From Candidatus Uabimicrobium amorphum (GTDB lineage: Bacteria > Planctomycetota > Uabimicrobiia > Uabimicrobiales > Uabimicrobiaceae): DNA of 64,000 nucleotides. Location: assembly GCF_009002475.1 (NCBI RefSeq), contig NZ_AP019860.1, positions 7,330,501 to 7,394,500 of the forward strand, written 5' to 3'. A model generated the notes under the pieces. It ran no database searches, was not told where the DNA came from, and saw nothing but the letters and a program-made list of their open reading frames with translations. The translations under genes and the position numbers were made by a program. The stretch's first letter is position 1. Every line of letters starts with the position of its first letter. Positions 1 to 7,027 of this stretch are shown piece after piece.

Positions 1-287
1 ACTACCTTCTTAGCGATTACTACGATGAAAAAGAGCGAACGACTGAAGACAGAAAAATGAGCCTCCAATATTTAGAAAAGGCACTACAACTTAATTCTAA
101 TCAACCGGCATACATACAAGAAATGTCTAAATTTTATAAAAAATTATACAAACAATCCGTCTTCACAAACAAGGAATATGAAAAGAAAAGCGATCAACTA
201 CGGCGCGAGGCCATAAGAATATGTAAAGTATACGTAAAACTATTGCCTATTTTTCAAAAAACCCTAGACCGCCTACAAAAAAGATAA
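1..287 (+). CDS. C-terminal end of a Ser/Thr kinase paralog (5' truncated by window)
   Basis: The reading frame is open from position 3 to a stop at 285-287, so the gene begins upstream of the window. The 94 visible residues (YLLSDYYDEKERTTEDRK, then a TPR-like helical stretch) align closely with the last residues of the kinase that starts at 301, which has YLLADYYDEQQRTSQNRK at the same place. The ATG at 57 is internal, not a start. It ends 13 bases before the next kinase, so the two are tandem paralogs and probably one operon. The kinase domain itself lies outside the window, so the kinase assignment is inferred from the paralog. Confidence 0.8.
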   Translation, partial: YLLSDYYDEKERTTEDRKMSLQYLEKALQLNSNQPAYIQEMSKFYKKLYKQSVFTNKEYEKKSDQLRREAIRICKVYVKLLPIFQKTLDRLQKR

Positions 288-300
288 AGGATTACAGAGG

Positions 301-2211
301 ATGACGATGCAACTACTCCACAACCGTTATAAATTTGAAAAGGTCCTGGGACAAGGCGGTATGGGAAAAGTTTATCTGATGCACGACACCAACGACCAAA
401 AACTGGTCGCGGTAAAAGAGTGCGTCACCAAAAATGATTTCGAATTAATCGCACGGGTGAAGCGCGAATATTACTTTATGACACAAATAGAGCATCCTTT
501 TATTGTCCAGGCGACCGATCTTTTCGAGTTACAAGGCAAGTACTTTATCGTAATGGAATACGTACAGGGAATAACCCTAGACGAATTCATCAAGACACGT
601 AAAAATCGCATTGATTTTTTACAACAATTGAAAATGTCACGCGACATATGCAAAGCGATCACGGTCCTACACAACAATGGCATCATTCACCGCGACTTGA
701 AACCTTCCAACATTGTGATCCAAGAAAATCTACAGCCAAAAATTCTCGACCTAGGGATCGCAAAGTCGACCAACGAAGAACTCACCGAAATCACCAAAAC
801 CGGACATATGGTAGGTACACCGTCCTACATGAGTCCCGAACAAATCGATTCGACAAAAAATACCTTGCAAAATACCGATGTTTTTTCGTTGGCCACTATT
901 TTTTATCAGTTTTTTTCCTGGGAACAACATTCTCCTTTTTACGCTGACGGACTTATACAAACCATCGATAAGGTTCACAACCACAAATTGCCACCCGTCA
1001 TCACTAAACTGAGCAATGTAGAGGCCAAATCCATCGTGTTGTCAAACTTGCTCGTCAAAGCCTTGAAAAAAGATCCGCAGAAAAGAATCACCTCCGTAGA
1101 GGAAATGCTGAAAATTTTCGATAACATCATTGGGGAAAATTTCGAAGCCATTGATGAGAAAATGAAAAAAACCAAAAACTACGAGCGTTTCTTCGGCGAA
1201 AAAACAAGTTCTGTCGCCCCCAAAAATAGTAAAAAGCTGTATATCCAAGCAACGTTTCTCGCGATTTTTATGGTGATTGTACTTTTAACCGCTAGCAATT
1301 TCCTGTGGAGAACAAATGAAAACACAGAACAACAAATGCGTGACAAAATTGCCTCCTTAGAGAAAACGCTACGCGCCACAAAAGGCAAAACATCCAAGCT
1401 ATTAGAACAAGTCAAAACTTTACGTATCCACAACAAAAGTTTAGAGTCAAATAAAAACGATCATCTGCAAAGTGTAATCGATAACTTACTCAACCCTCTG
1501 GGGGATTACACGAAAGGCCGTCAAACATATTTGGTACTTTCACAGCTAAAAATACTACTTTTCTTTAGAGAACATTGGAAGCCACAGCATCTCAATAAAA
1601 TGATGTTGGCTTTACGATATGTACTGGATCAAAGTTACAAAGAACAGGAATTGTACCTAAAAGTTGATTTGGCCAAAACGGCATGGCGCGTTTCTGGTGA
1701 AGCAATCTCTTATGCCGCAAAGGGTGAAAAAATGTACTTTTTGGAGTGTTTTTTAGAAGTTTGTTTTTGCTACACTCCTCTGCACGCAGCACCTTTCTCG
1801 GTTAAGACCATCAAAAAACACACAGAGTTAGTGCGAAAATCTAAATTGAACGGTTTTCTTTCCATAAGGGTGTCAAAAGATACACCCAAAGAAGCGTTGG
1901 AAAAATTACCAGAAATTTCCCATAAATACTACCTTCTAGCTGATTACTATGACGAACAACAGCGCACATCGCAAAATAGAAAAATGAGTATTCGTTGTTT
2001 GGAAAAGGCATTGCAATTAAACCCTCTTCAACCAAAATACATCCAAGATATGGCTAGATTTTACAACAAATTGTTCAAATTGTCGGCTTTTATGGAGCAA
2101 GAGTACTACGAGAAAAGTAAGAAGTTGCAAAGTGATGGGAAAAAAATATGCAAGGTCTATACCAGGTTACTACCTATTTTTCAGAAAACCCTGGAGAGAT
2201 TGAACGATTAA
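301..2211 (+). CDS. Transmembrane Ser/Thr protein kinase with C-terminal TPR-like domain
   Basis: This is a Hanks-type kinase with all catalytic motifs: glycine loop GQGGMGKVY (about 17-25), the VAVK lysine at about 39, HRDLKPSN at about 129-136, DLG in place of DFG at about 149, and the activation segment ending GTPSYMSPE. A single membrane segment spans about 314-336, followed by a coiled coil (about 345-385) and a helical, TPR-like C-terminal region of about 230 residues. The kinase domain should face the cytoplasm and the C-terminal domain the outside or periplasm. The GAGG at 297-300 abuts the ATG at 301, so the second ATG at 307 (MQLLHNRY) is better spaced and may be the true start. The upstream gene is a close paralog. 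The substrate is unknown. Confidence 0.93.
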   Translation: MTMQLLHNRYKFEKVLGQGGMGKVYLMHDTNDQKLVAVKECVTKNDFELIARVKREYYFMTQIEHPFIVQATDLFELQGKYFIVMEYVQGITLDEFIKTRKNRIDFLQQLKMSRDICKAITVLHNNGIIHRDLKPSNIVIQENLQPKILDLGIAKSTNEELTEITKTGHMVGTPSYMSPEQIDSTKNTLQNTDVFSLATIFYQFFSWEQHSPFYADGLIQTIDKVHNHKLPPVITKLSNVEAKSIVLSNLLVKALKKDPQKRITSVEEMLKIFDNIIGENFEAIDEKMKKTKNYERFFGEKTSSVAPKNSKKLYIQATFLAIFMVIVLLTASNFLWRTNENTEQQMRDKIASLEKTLRATKGKTSKLLEQVKTLRIHNKSLESNKNDHLQSVIDNLLNPLGDYTKGRQTYLVLSQLKILLFFREHWKPQHLNKMMLALRYVLDQSYKEQELYLKVDLAKTAWRVSGEAISYAAKGEKMYFLECFLEVCFCYTPLHAAPFSVKTIKKHTELVRKSKLNGFLSIRVSKDTPKEALEKLPEISHKYYLLADYYDEQQRTSQNRKMSIRCLEKALQLNPLQPKYIQDMARFYNKLFKLSAFMEQEYYEKSKKLQSDGKKICKVYTRLLPIFQKTLERLND

Positions 2212-2231
2212 AGTACGCTTGCCGTGAGGTT

Positions 2232-2302
2232 TTCGTTTTCCGATTGGTGCCTCGCCATCGCCTTGTCAATTTCAGCTGCGCTGAAAGCAACAAGCCTCTC
2301 CC
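2232..2302 (-). repeat. Fragment of dispersed repeat family A (one end)
   Basis: This stretch matches, in reverse complement, the right end of the full elements at 6604-6922 and 28017-28328. It has TTCGTTTTCC, GATTGGTGCC, a CGCCATCG block, TTTCAGCTGCGCTGAAA and CAACAAGCCTCTCCCA. It has small differences, such as a lost base in the GGTGCCCTCACC core, and breaks off inside the CCTCTCCC hairpin. It is a decayed remnant. A short GTGACC-type hexamer array follows at about 2370-2394. Confidence 0.75.
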
Positions 2303-2449
2303 ATAGTTGATGAGGTAGGTTTGTACTATAAAGTTTCTAAAAGCTCGTGTGAAGTCGAAAATCGTAATCGTCACCGTGACCGTGACCGTGAACGAAAAAA
2401 TCAGTTGTTGCCGTTAAAGGTACATAACAATCAGTAAATAACATTCCCA

Positions 2450-2760
2450 TAAAAAAAGGGGAGAAAAGGCGAAATCTTATTTCGTCCTTTCCTCCCACAT
2501 GTATATTAACGTGTCTTGAGAGCAGCAGGAGTATCCTTCATGCTGCCTTCGCATGATATCGTCAGTATCTGTGCTATGATTTGTTGCCATATGCGTTTAA
2601 ACAATATAGATCAGCTTATATCGTTGCGCTCTACCTCTAAGCTACTTTTGCTTCTTTTTTGCTTCTGTATGGAGCAAAAGAGGGGATTCGAACCCCTGCC
2701 TCAAAGAAATCGTCTACTTGTATTGCCATATGCAACCATAGTAATGCTCAACTTAGAGTA
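2450..2760 (-). ncRNA. Circularly permuted tRNA-like (possibly two-piece tmRNA-like) RNA
   Basis: Read on the minus strand, a T arm (2697-2681, loop TTCGAAT, 5-bp stem) is followed by acceptor strand CTTTTGC (2680-2674), U73 and an encoded CCA (2672-2670). After an 18-base spacer comes GCAAAAG (2651-2645), the exact complement of that acceptor strand. Then follow UA and a canonical D arm (2642-2628) with A14, G18-G19 and A21 equivalents. So the 3' half precedes the 5' half. Further on are a 9-bp hairpin (2625-2600) and CATATGGCAAC (2593-2583), which can pair with GTTGCATATG (2736-2727) ahead of the T arm. Next, frame CGA-TAT-CAT-GCG-AAG-GCA-GCA-TGA (2561-2538) puts its stop codon in the loop of a GCAGCA/TGCTGC stem, as in tmRNA helix 5. 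A terminator follows. Against an ordinary tmRNA: a full D arm, A3-U70 instead of G3-U70, and G1-C72, C2-G71 and U73 as in tRNA-Gly. Exact transcript ends are unknown. Confidence 0.62.
2451..2496 (-). terminator. Rho-independent terminator for the permuted RNA locus
   Basis: On the minus strand GGGAGGAAAGG and CGAAAT pair with ATTTCG and CCTTTTCTCCC across a very short loop, followed by seven T residues (A run at 2451-2457 on the plus strand). It ends any transcript crossing the tRNA-like locus and the upstream DUF7873-type gene. Confidence 0.85.
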
Positions 2761-2875
2761 ATAGTTTGAGCTTGTGGAAAATAAGAGTCTCTGTGATATG
2801 TTATTACTCATTATTTTCTGAACTTGAATTTAAATTTTAGCTTGTACTCTTGATTCATTATAGCCCATCATTGCA

Positions 2876-3610
2876 CTATTTATCTAAAATAAATTGAAAA
2901 ATTTTATTGGCGATATACAACTGTTTGGCTTCTGTGGAGTTTGCCTCTTCACGAGCAAACTTTACCGCATTACTTAGTTTCTCAATTTTTTCGAGTATTT
3001 GCTTCTTGCGCGGCATCGGTAGCGCCCCACTTTGTTTTACTGTACTCCAATGACCAACGACAATGTCTTCGGTAATCAATTGCGTTTGTGCAGGATGCTC
3101 TTTAGTGGCATCGTACAGTACTATGGGCTTTTGTACTTTTTTGGTTTTACTTGTCAGTGTAGGCTGCGTTTTGTATAGGTTGCTATTTTCATCGAAAAAC
3201 CAATCGTCCTCCGAACCTAAAACGGGTATTTGCGCGACAAAGCTTTGTAAATTTGCCAATTCTTTTTCTAAAAACAACAAATAGGTAACAGGTACCTTTT
3301 CCATAATCACATTGCCTTCCACAACCACATCCGCAACCGCGCTACAATTGGCAACATCTTTTGTCAATGTCACGTCGAGTAATTCGGTGAGATGTTTTTG
3401 TAAATCGGCAATGGCCTCACTCGCGACAAGTTGTACCTTATTATTTTCGGGAGGGAAATTGTCACCATCCTCATCTTTTTTTACATAAGTTTTACTAAAG
3501 CCATTCAGTAAGGCAGGTTTCAAAATCATTTTGCGCAGTTTGGTAACCGCACCCGTAACGCGACTTTTGATTCCTTTTTCGATGGCAAGTATTTGATTTA
3601 ATTTTGGCAT
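2876..3610 (-). CDS. DUF7873-family protein of unknown function
   Basis: The protein has 244 residues. The start MPKLNQILAIEKGIKSR and the blocks LQKHLTELLDVT, TKDVANCSAVADVVV, VPVTYLLFLEKEL, GHWSTVKQSGALP and AVKFAREEAN match, from memory, a conserved family found in actinobacteria and other phyla (DUF7873). No function is known to me. There is no signal peptide or membrane segment, so it is probably cytoplasmic. A GAGG ribosome site lies six bases before the ATG. It sits 16 bases downstream of the kinase gene ending at 3627 and is probably co-transcribed with it, which makes it a candidate partner or substrate. The tRNA-like RNA locus follows, with a TATAAT-like box at 2862-2857 just after the stop codon but no good -35. 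Confidence 0.8.
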   Translation of the reverse strand: MPKLNQILAIEKGIKSRVTGAVTKLRKMILKPALLNGFSKTYVKKDEDGDNFPPENNKVQLVASEAIADLQKHLTELLDVTLTKDVANCSAVADVVVEGNVIMEKVPVTYLLFLEKELANLQSFVAQIPVLGSEDDWFFDENSNLYKTQPTLTSKTKKVQKPIVLYDATKEHPAQTQLITEDIVVGHWSTVKQSGALPMPRKKQILEKIEKLSNAVKFAREEANSTEAKQLYIANKIFQFILDK

Positions 3611-3626
3611 AGTAACCTCGTAATTT

Positions 3627-4589
3627 TTAGCGTAGCATCATAAACACAATGATCACAATAATTACAATCATATTTATGATGAAAGCTTTTCGATTTTTTT
3701 TTATCCATAAAACAAAAGGTTGTACAGTTGATGTAGATACTAACGAAGCAGATGTGTTTTTGTTTGTTAAAAAATTATAAATATCCTGAGAAAAAGCCTC
3801 GACGTTCTGGTAACGATCCTGTTTGTTCTTCGCCATGGCTTTGAGACAAATCGCCGAAAGTTTTTTTGGTACTTTTTTATTGATTTTATGCGGTGGCGTG
3901 GGAGTTTGATTGAATATTTTGGCGATAATTTCGGGAGAACTGTTCCCCACAAAAGGTGGCCGTAACGCCAAACATTCATATAAAATAGCTCCTAGTGAGT
4001 ATACATCGCTTACTTCGTCAATTTCATGTCTTTGCCCATCGGCTTGTTCTGGTGGCATATACGGCATACTTCCCATCACAACTCCTGTGGCTGTTAACGT
4101 TTCACTAATGGATGACTTTGCCAAACCAAAGTCCATGATAATGGGTTTGCCTCTTTTGTCCATCATGATATTTGCTGGCTTTAAATCGCGGTGGATAATT
4201 TCTTGTTGGTGGGCATAGTGAACAGCCGAAGCAATGTGCACAAATATACGCGCAATGGCGTTGGGGCTCGGAGAGTTATTCAAAAACTCTGTCAAGGTAA
4301 CGCCATCGATATAGTCCATCACAAAGTACGGTACCCGTCCGTCGTGGACACCTTTGTCATGTAGTTTAATGATATTTTTATGCTGTAAACGCGAAGTTAC
4401 GTTAATTTCACGAATAAAGCGTTCAATGGCGCTGCGGTCTAATTTTTGGTGGATGTTGAGAACTTTTACTGCGAATTCTTTTTGTGTTTCGGCATGTTCT
4501 ACCCTGTAAACAATGCCCATCCCTCCAGAGCCTATTTTTTCGATAACTTTGTAAGGACCTAGCTGCTCAAATTTAAATTTGCCATCCAT
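3627..4589 (-). CDS. Ser/Thr protein kinase with C-terminal membrane anchor
   Basis: This 320-residue Hanks kinase has glycine loop GSGGMGIVY (20-28), catalytic lysine in FAVKVL (K42), HRDLKPANIM (133-142), DFG at 153-155 and VMGSMPYMPPEQ as the activation-segment end (MPPE instead of the usual SPE or APE). The catalytic domain ends near 280. After a short polar linker the C-terminus is one hydrophobic segment (about 301-319), so the kinase is tail-anchored with almost no extracytoplasmic part. It therefore needs a partner or cytoplasmic signal as input. It heads a two-gene operon with the DUF7873-type gene, 16 bases downstream. Confidence 0.94.
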   Translation of the reverse strand: MDGKFKFEQLGPYKVIEKIGSGGMGIVYRVEHAETQKEFAVKVLNIHQKLDRSAIERFIREINVTSRLQHKNIIKLHDKGVHDGRVPYFVMDYIDGVTLTEFLNNSPSPNAIARIFVHIASAVHYAHQQEIIHRDLKPANIMMDKRGKPIIMDFGLAKSSISETLTATGVVMGSMPYMPPEQADGQRHEIDEVSDVYSLGAILYECLALRPPFVGNSSPEIIAKIFNQTPTPPHKINKKVPKKLSAICLKAMAKNKQDRYQNVEAFSQDIYNFLTNKNTSASLVSTSTVQPFVLWIKKNRKAFIINMIVIIVIIVFMMLR

Positions 4590-4761
4590 TTTTTATCTCG
4601 TTTTTTGAAAGTCGACCTACAAAATACACACGACTATGCCCAGCAACTTGCTATTGTTTTATTTAAATTATAGTAATTTTGCCGTGATAATCACACAAAA
4701 AAATTGCGTTTACTTAACAACACAAAGTGTTAAAATAATGCGATTTTTTGAGGAAAAAAAT

Positions 4762-6105
4762 ATGAAAAAACAATTTGATCAAGTGATGGGTGTTTGCAGC
4801 GCCTCTTCCATGGTAGTGGGTATTATTATCGGCACAGGTATTTTCTTAACTGCCGGGCAAATTGCTACCTATATCGAGTCTCCTACTTGGATTTTAATTG
4901 CGTGGATCACGGGAGGAGCCATTGCCACAACGGGAGCCATTACCATGGCACAGTTGTCTTCGTTAATACCGCGCGTTGGTGGTTTGTACATATATATACG
5001 CGAAGCTTTTGGGGAATTGATGGCCTTTTGGTATGGCTGCATTTTGTTTTTAGTCCTACAATGTGGTTCCATTGCTGCTGTAGCAATGGGATTTGCGTAT
5101 TATTTTGGCAACATATTCCCGTCCTTTTTTGGGGCCGATGTGGTGTGGTTGCACTTTTACGATTTCTCCTTAACCGCAGGACAAGTCACAGCCATATTCG
5201 CTGTGCTTGTTTTAACCTACATCAACTATATTGGAGCACGCTTAGGCTCCATAGTCCAGGTACTTCTCACTGTATTATCTATCGTAACTATTTTGGTATT
5301 TCTCGCCATCGCATTTACTGTGCCTAAGCCGCAAACTTTAACACTCTCGTTAGTAAATGCCCCTGATTTTAGTAAATTTTCACTCGCAATGATCCCTATT
5401 TTATGGACATTTTCCGGCTGGTATAACTTAAATTTTGCCGCAGAAGAAGTACAAAATACCTCGCGTACCATTACCATCTCTCTACTATCAGGTATGGCGG
5501 TAGTTACATTCCTATATCTTTTGGTCAATGTCGTGTACCTAACCACTCTACCTATACAACAAATTCAAAAAGAAACACAAATTGCATACACAGTAATGAA
5601 TGTACTCATCGCCGATGGTGGCATATTTATTTCCGTTGCTATTGTTATTTCTGCTCTCGGAACATTAAACGGTCTCATTTTTGCTAGTCCAAGAGCCTAC
5701 TTTGCGATGGCCAAGGATGGCCTTTTTCCCATCCTACCGGCGAAACTCCACCCCAAGCACAATACACCTCACAACTTTATTACCATACAAGGCTTGTGGG
5801 CGATTTGTCTGATTATTTTAGGGCAAGGAAGTTATAATGCCCTTTTTACTTACGTAATGTTTACCGGATTACTTTTTACCTCATTGGCGGGAATCGCCGT
5901 CATTGTCATTCGCAAAAAACAACCCATTGCCTTAGCCTGGGCGTATCCATGGATCCCCGTTTTCTTCACGTTGTCTTCCATTGGTCTCGCAGTAAATACC
6001 TGTTATTATAGCTTTATGGAATCCATCGTCGGTTTACTTATTGTGTTATTGACCTTTCCTTTGTATTTTTTGATAAAAAATAAACCTCACGGGAGTAGTG
6101 TATGA
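4762..6105 (+). CDS. APC-family amino acid permease
   Basis: A polytopic membrane protein of 447 residues with about twelve hydrophobic segments. The N-terminal signature GVCSASSMVVGIIIGTGIF is typical of the amino acid-polyamine-organocation superfamily (LAT/YfnA-like branch), and FASPRAYFAMAKDGLFP in the middle is the conserved loop of the same group. It should import an amino acid by proton or exchange coupling; the substrate cannot be told. I chose the ATG at 4762 because AGGA lies about eight bases upstream and the family signature begins there. In-frame ATGs at 4636 and 4738 lack a ribosome site. Its stop overlaps the ATG at 6102 of the broken symporter gene, so an intact symporter once followed in the operon. 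Confidence 0.9.
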   Translation: MKKQFDQVMGVCSASSMVVGIIIGTGIFLTAGQIATYIESPTWILIAWITGGAIATTGAITMAQLSSLIPRVGGLYIYIREAFGELMAFWYGCILFLVLQCGSIAAVAMGFAYYFGNIFPSFFGADVVWLHFYDFSLTAGQVTAIFAVLVLTYINYIGARLGSIVQVLLTVLSIVTILVFLAIAFTVPKPQTLTLSLVNAPDFSKFSLAMIPILWTFSGWYNLNFAAEEVQNTSRTITISLLSGMAVVTFLYLLVNVVYLTTLPIQQIQKETQIAYTVMNVLIADGGIFISVAIVISALGTLNGLIFASPRAYFAMAKDGLFPILPAKLHPKHNTPHNFITIQGLWAICLIILGQGSYNALFTYVMFTGLLFTSLAGIAVIVIRKKQPIALAWAYPWIPVFFTLSSIGLAVNTCYYSFMESIVGLLIVLLTFPLYFLIKNKPHGSSV

Positions 6106-6340
6106 CAGTCGATATTTTAATAGTTATTGCTTATTTTGCCGCAGTATTTTTTGTTGCTTTGCGCACCAAGGACAGTGGTGATATATCAAGTGAAGAGTTT
6201 TTTGTATGTTCGCGTAGTTTGCGTTGGCCATCTATTGCGATTTCCAGTATTGCCACCAACATTCAAGGATACCAATTTTTGGGAATGATGGGCTCGGCCT
6301 ATATTTATGGACTAGCACAGGCAAATCTTGAAATCAATGC
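6102..6340 (+). pseudogene. N-terminal fragment of a sodium:solute symporter (SSS family)
   Basis: About 80 codons survive. There is a first membrane segment (ILIVIAYFAAVFFVAL), then SSEEFFVCSRSLRWPSIAISSIATNI and QFLGMMGSAYIYGL, the characteristic start of SLC5-type sodium:solute symporters, which normally have 480-600 residues. Similarity stops near 6330 and the frame then runs through unrelated sequence to a stop at 6488. The ATG overlaps the permease stop (ATGA), so translation initiation was once coupled. The fragment carries barely two membrane segments and cannot transport. It is joined to an SsuD-like tail in another frame. Confidence 0.8.
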
Positions 6341-6603
6341 CGTGGACGGGAATTGGAAGGGCAAGATCTGGCTGTGGTGCCGCATTGGTAGGAACACCGC
6401 AGCAAATTCTACAAAAAATACAACGCTATGTAGATATGGGAATGCGTGCTTTTATCTTTTCTGGCTATCCACATATCGACGAATGTAAGATTTTCGCAGA
6501 AAAAGTGTTGCCGCATTTAAAAACAATTTCACTTCCTGAAGCCCAAAATCGCATTCCTAAACAGCCACCTCTAACGCCACTGGCGGCAGGCAAACGTAAG
6601 TAG
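6328..6603 (+). pseudogene. C-terminal fragment of SsuD-like alkanesulfonate monooxygenase
   Basis: In the frame starting at 6328, PWTGIGRARSGCGAALVGTP, YVDMGMRAFIFSGYPHIDE and FAEKVLPHL match the end of bacterial-luciferase-like FMNH2-dependent alkanesulfonate monooxygenases (SsuD, normally about 380 residues). Only about 85 residues remain. There is no ribosome site, and a TAG at 6313-6315 closes the frame upstream. It is the right-hand side of a deletion whose left side is the symporter start. The original order was presumably permease, symporter, then sulfonate genes. Confidence 0.78.
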
Positions 6604-6922
6604 TTCGTTTTCATATTGGTGCCCTCACCATCGAATAAGCAGTTACAGCTGTGCTGTAACCTGCTATTCTCATACCTCTCCCACAGGGAGAGGTGTAATG
6701 CTTCTCTTTTGATAAAAACAAAATTCGTTTGAGTTGCGAAACAAGAGTAGTGATGTAATATACTACTCCATTAATGTTGTGTTTGTGACATGCATTACAG
6801 GAAACAAATGGAAACAAATTAAGACGTGTTACGCCTCTCCCGTGGGAGAGGCATGAGACTTGTTGCTTTCAGCGCAGCTGAAATCTACAAGACGATGGTG
6901 AGGGCACCAATCACAAAACGAA
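6604..6922 (+). repeat. Dispersed repeat family A, full copy (MITE-like, 319 bp)
   Basis: The ends are inverted repeats of about 30 bases, matching at 27 of 30 positions. The left end starts TTCGTTTTCATATTGGTGCC; the right end finishes GGGCACCAATCACAAAACGAA. The interior is a series of hairpins (GTTACAGCTGTGCTGTAAC, CCTCTCCCACAGGGAGAGG, CCTCTCCCGTGGGAGAGG, TTTCAGCGCAGCTGAAA) with an AT-rich middle and no gene. A second full copy lies at 28017-28328. It begins directly behind the broken ssuD fragment. Confidence 0.88.
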
Positions 6923-6960
6923 TCCCAACAACAAAAGTCCTACAACCACAACCATTCCAC

Positions 6961-7007
6961 CGCTGAAAGCTACAAGGCGATGGTGAGGGCACCAATCGCA
7001 AAACGAA
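6961..7007 (+). repeat. Right-end fragment of repeat family A
   Basis: CGCTGAAAGCTACAAGGCG followed by ATGGTGAGGGCACCAATCGC and AAAACGAA repeats the last 47 bases or so of the element ending at 6922, in the same orientation and only 38 bases further on. This looks like a partial tandem duplication or nested-insertion remnant. Confidence 0.8.
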
Positions 7008-7027
7008 CCACCACCTTACCGAAATCT

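Noticed and set aside
2583..2740. tRNA-Sec as the identity of the permuted tRNA-like gene (tempting, since MsrA needs Sec)
   Set aside because: No UCA anticodon in a 7-base loop, no 8-base acceptor, no long D stem, and U73 instead of G73.
2516..2761. Plus-strand 81-codon frame across the tRNA-like RNA locus
   Set aside because: It lies fully antisense to the T arm, acceptor and D arm of the RNA, has no ribosome site, and its composition follows the RNA.
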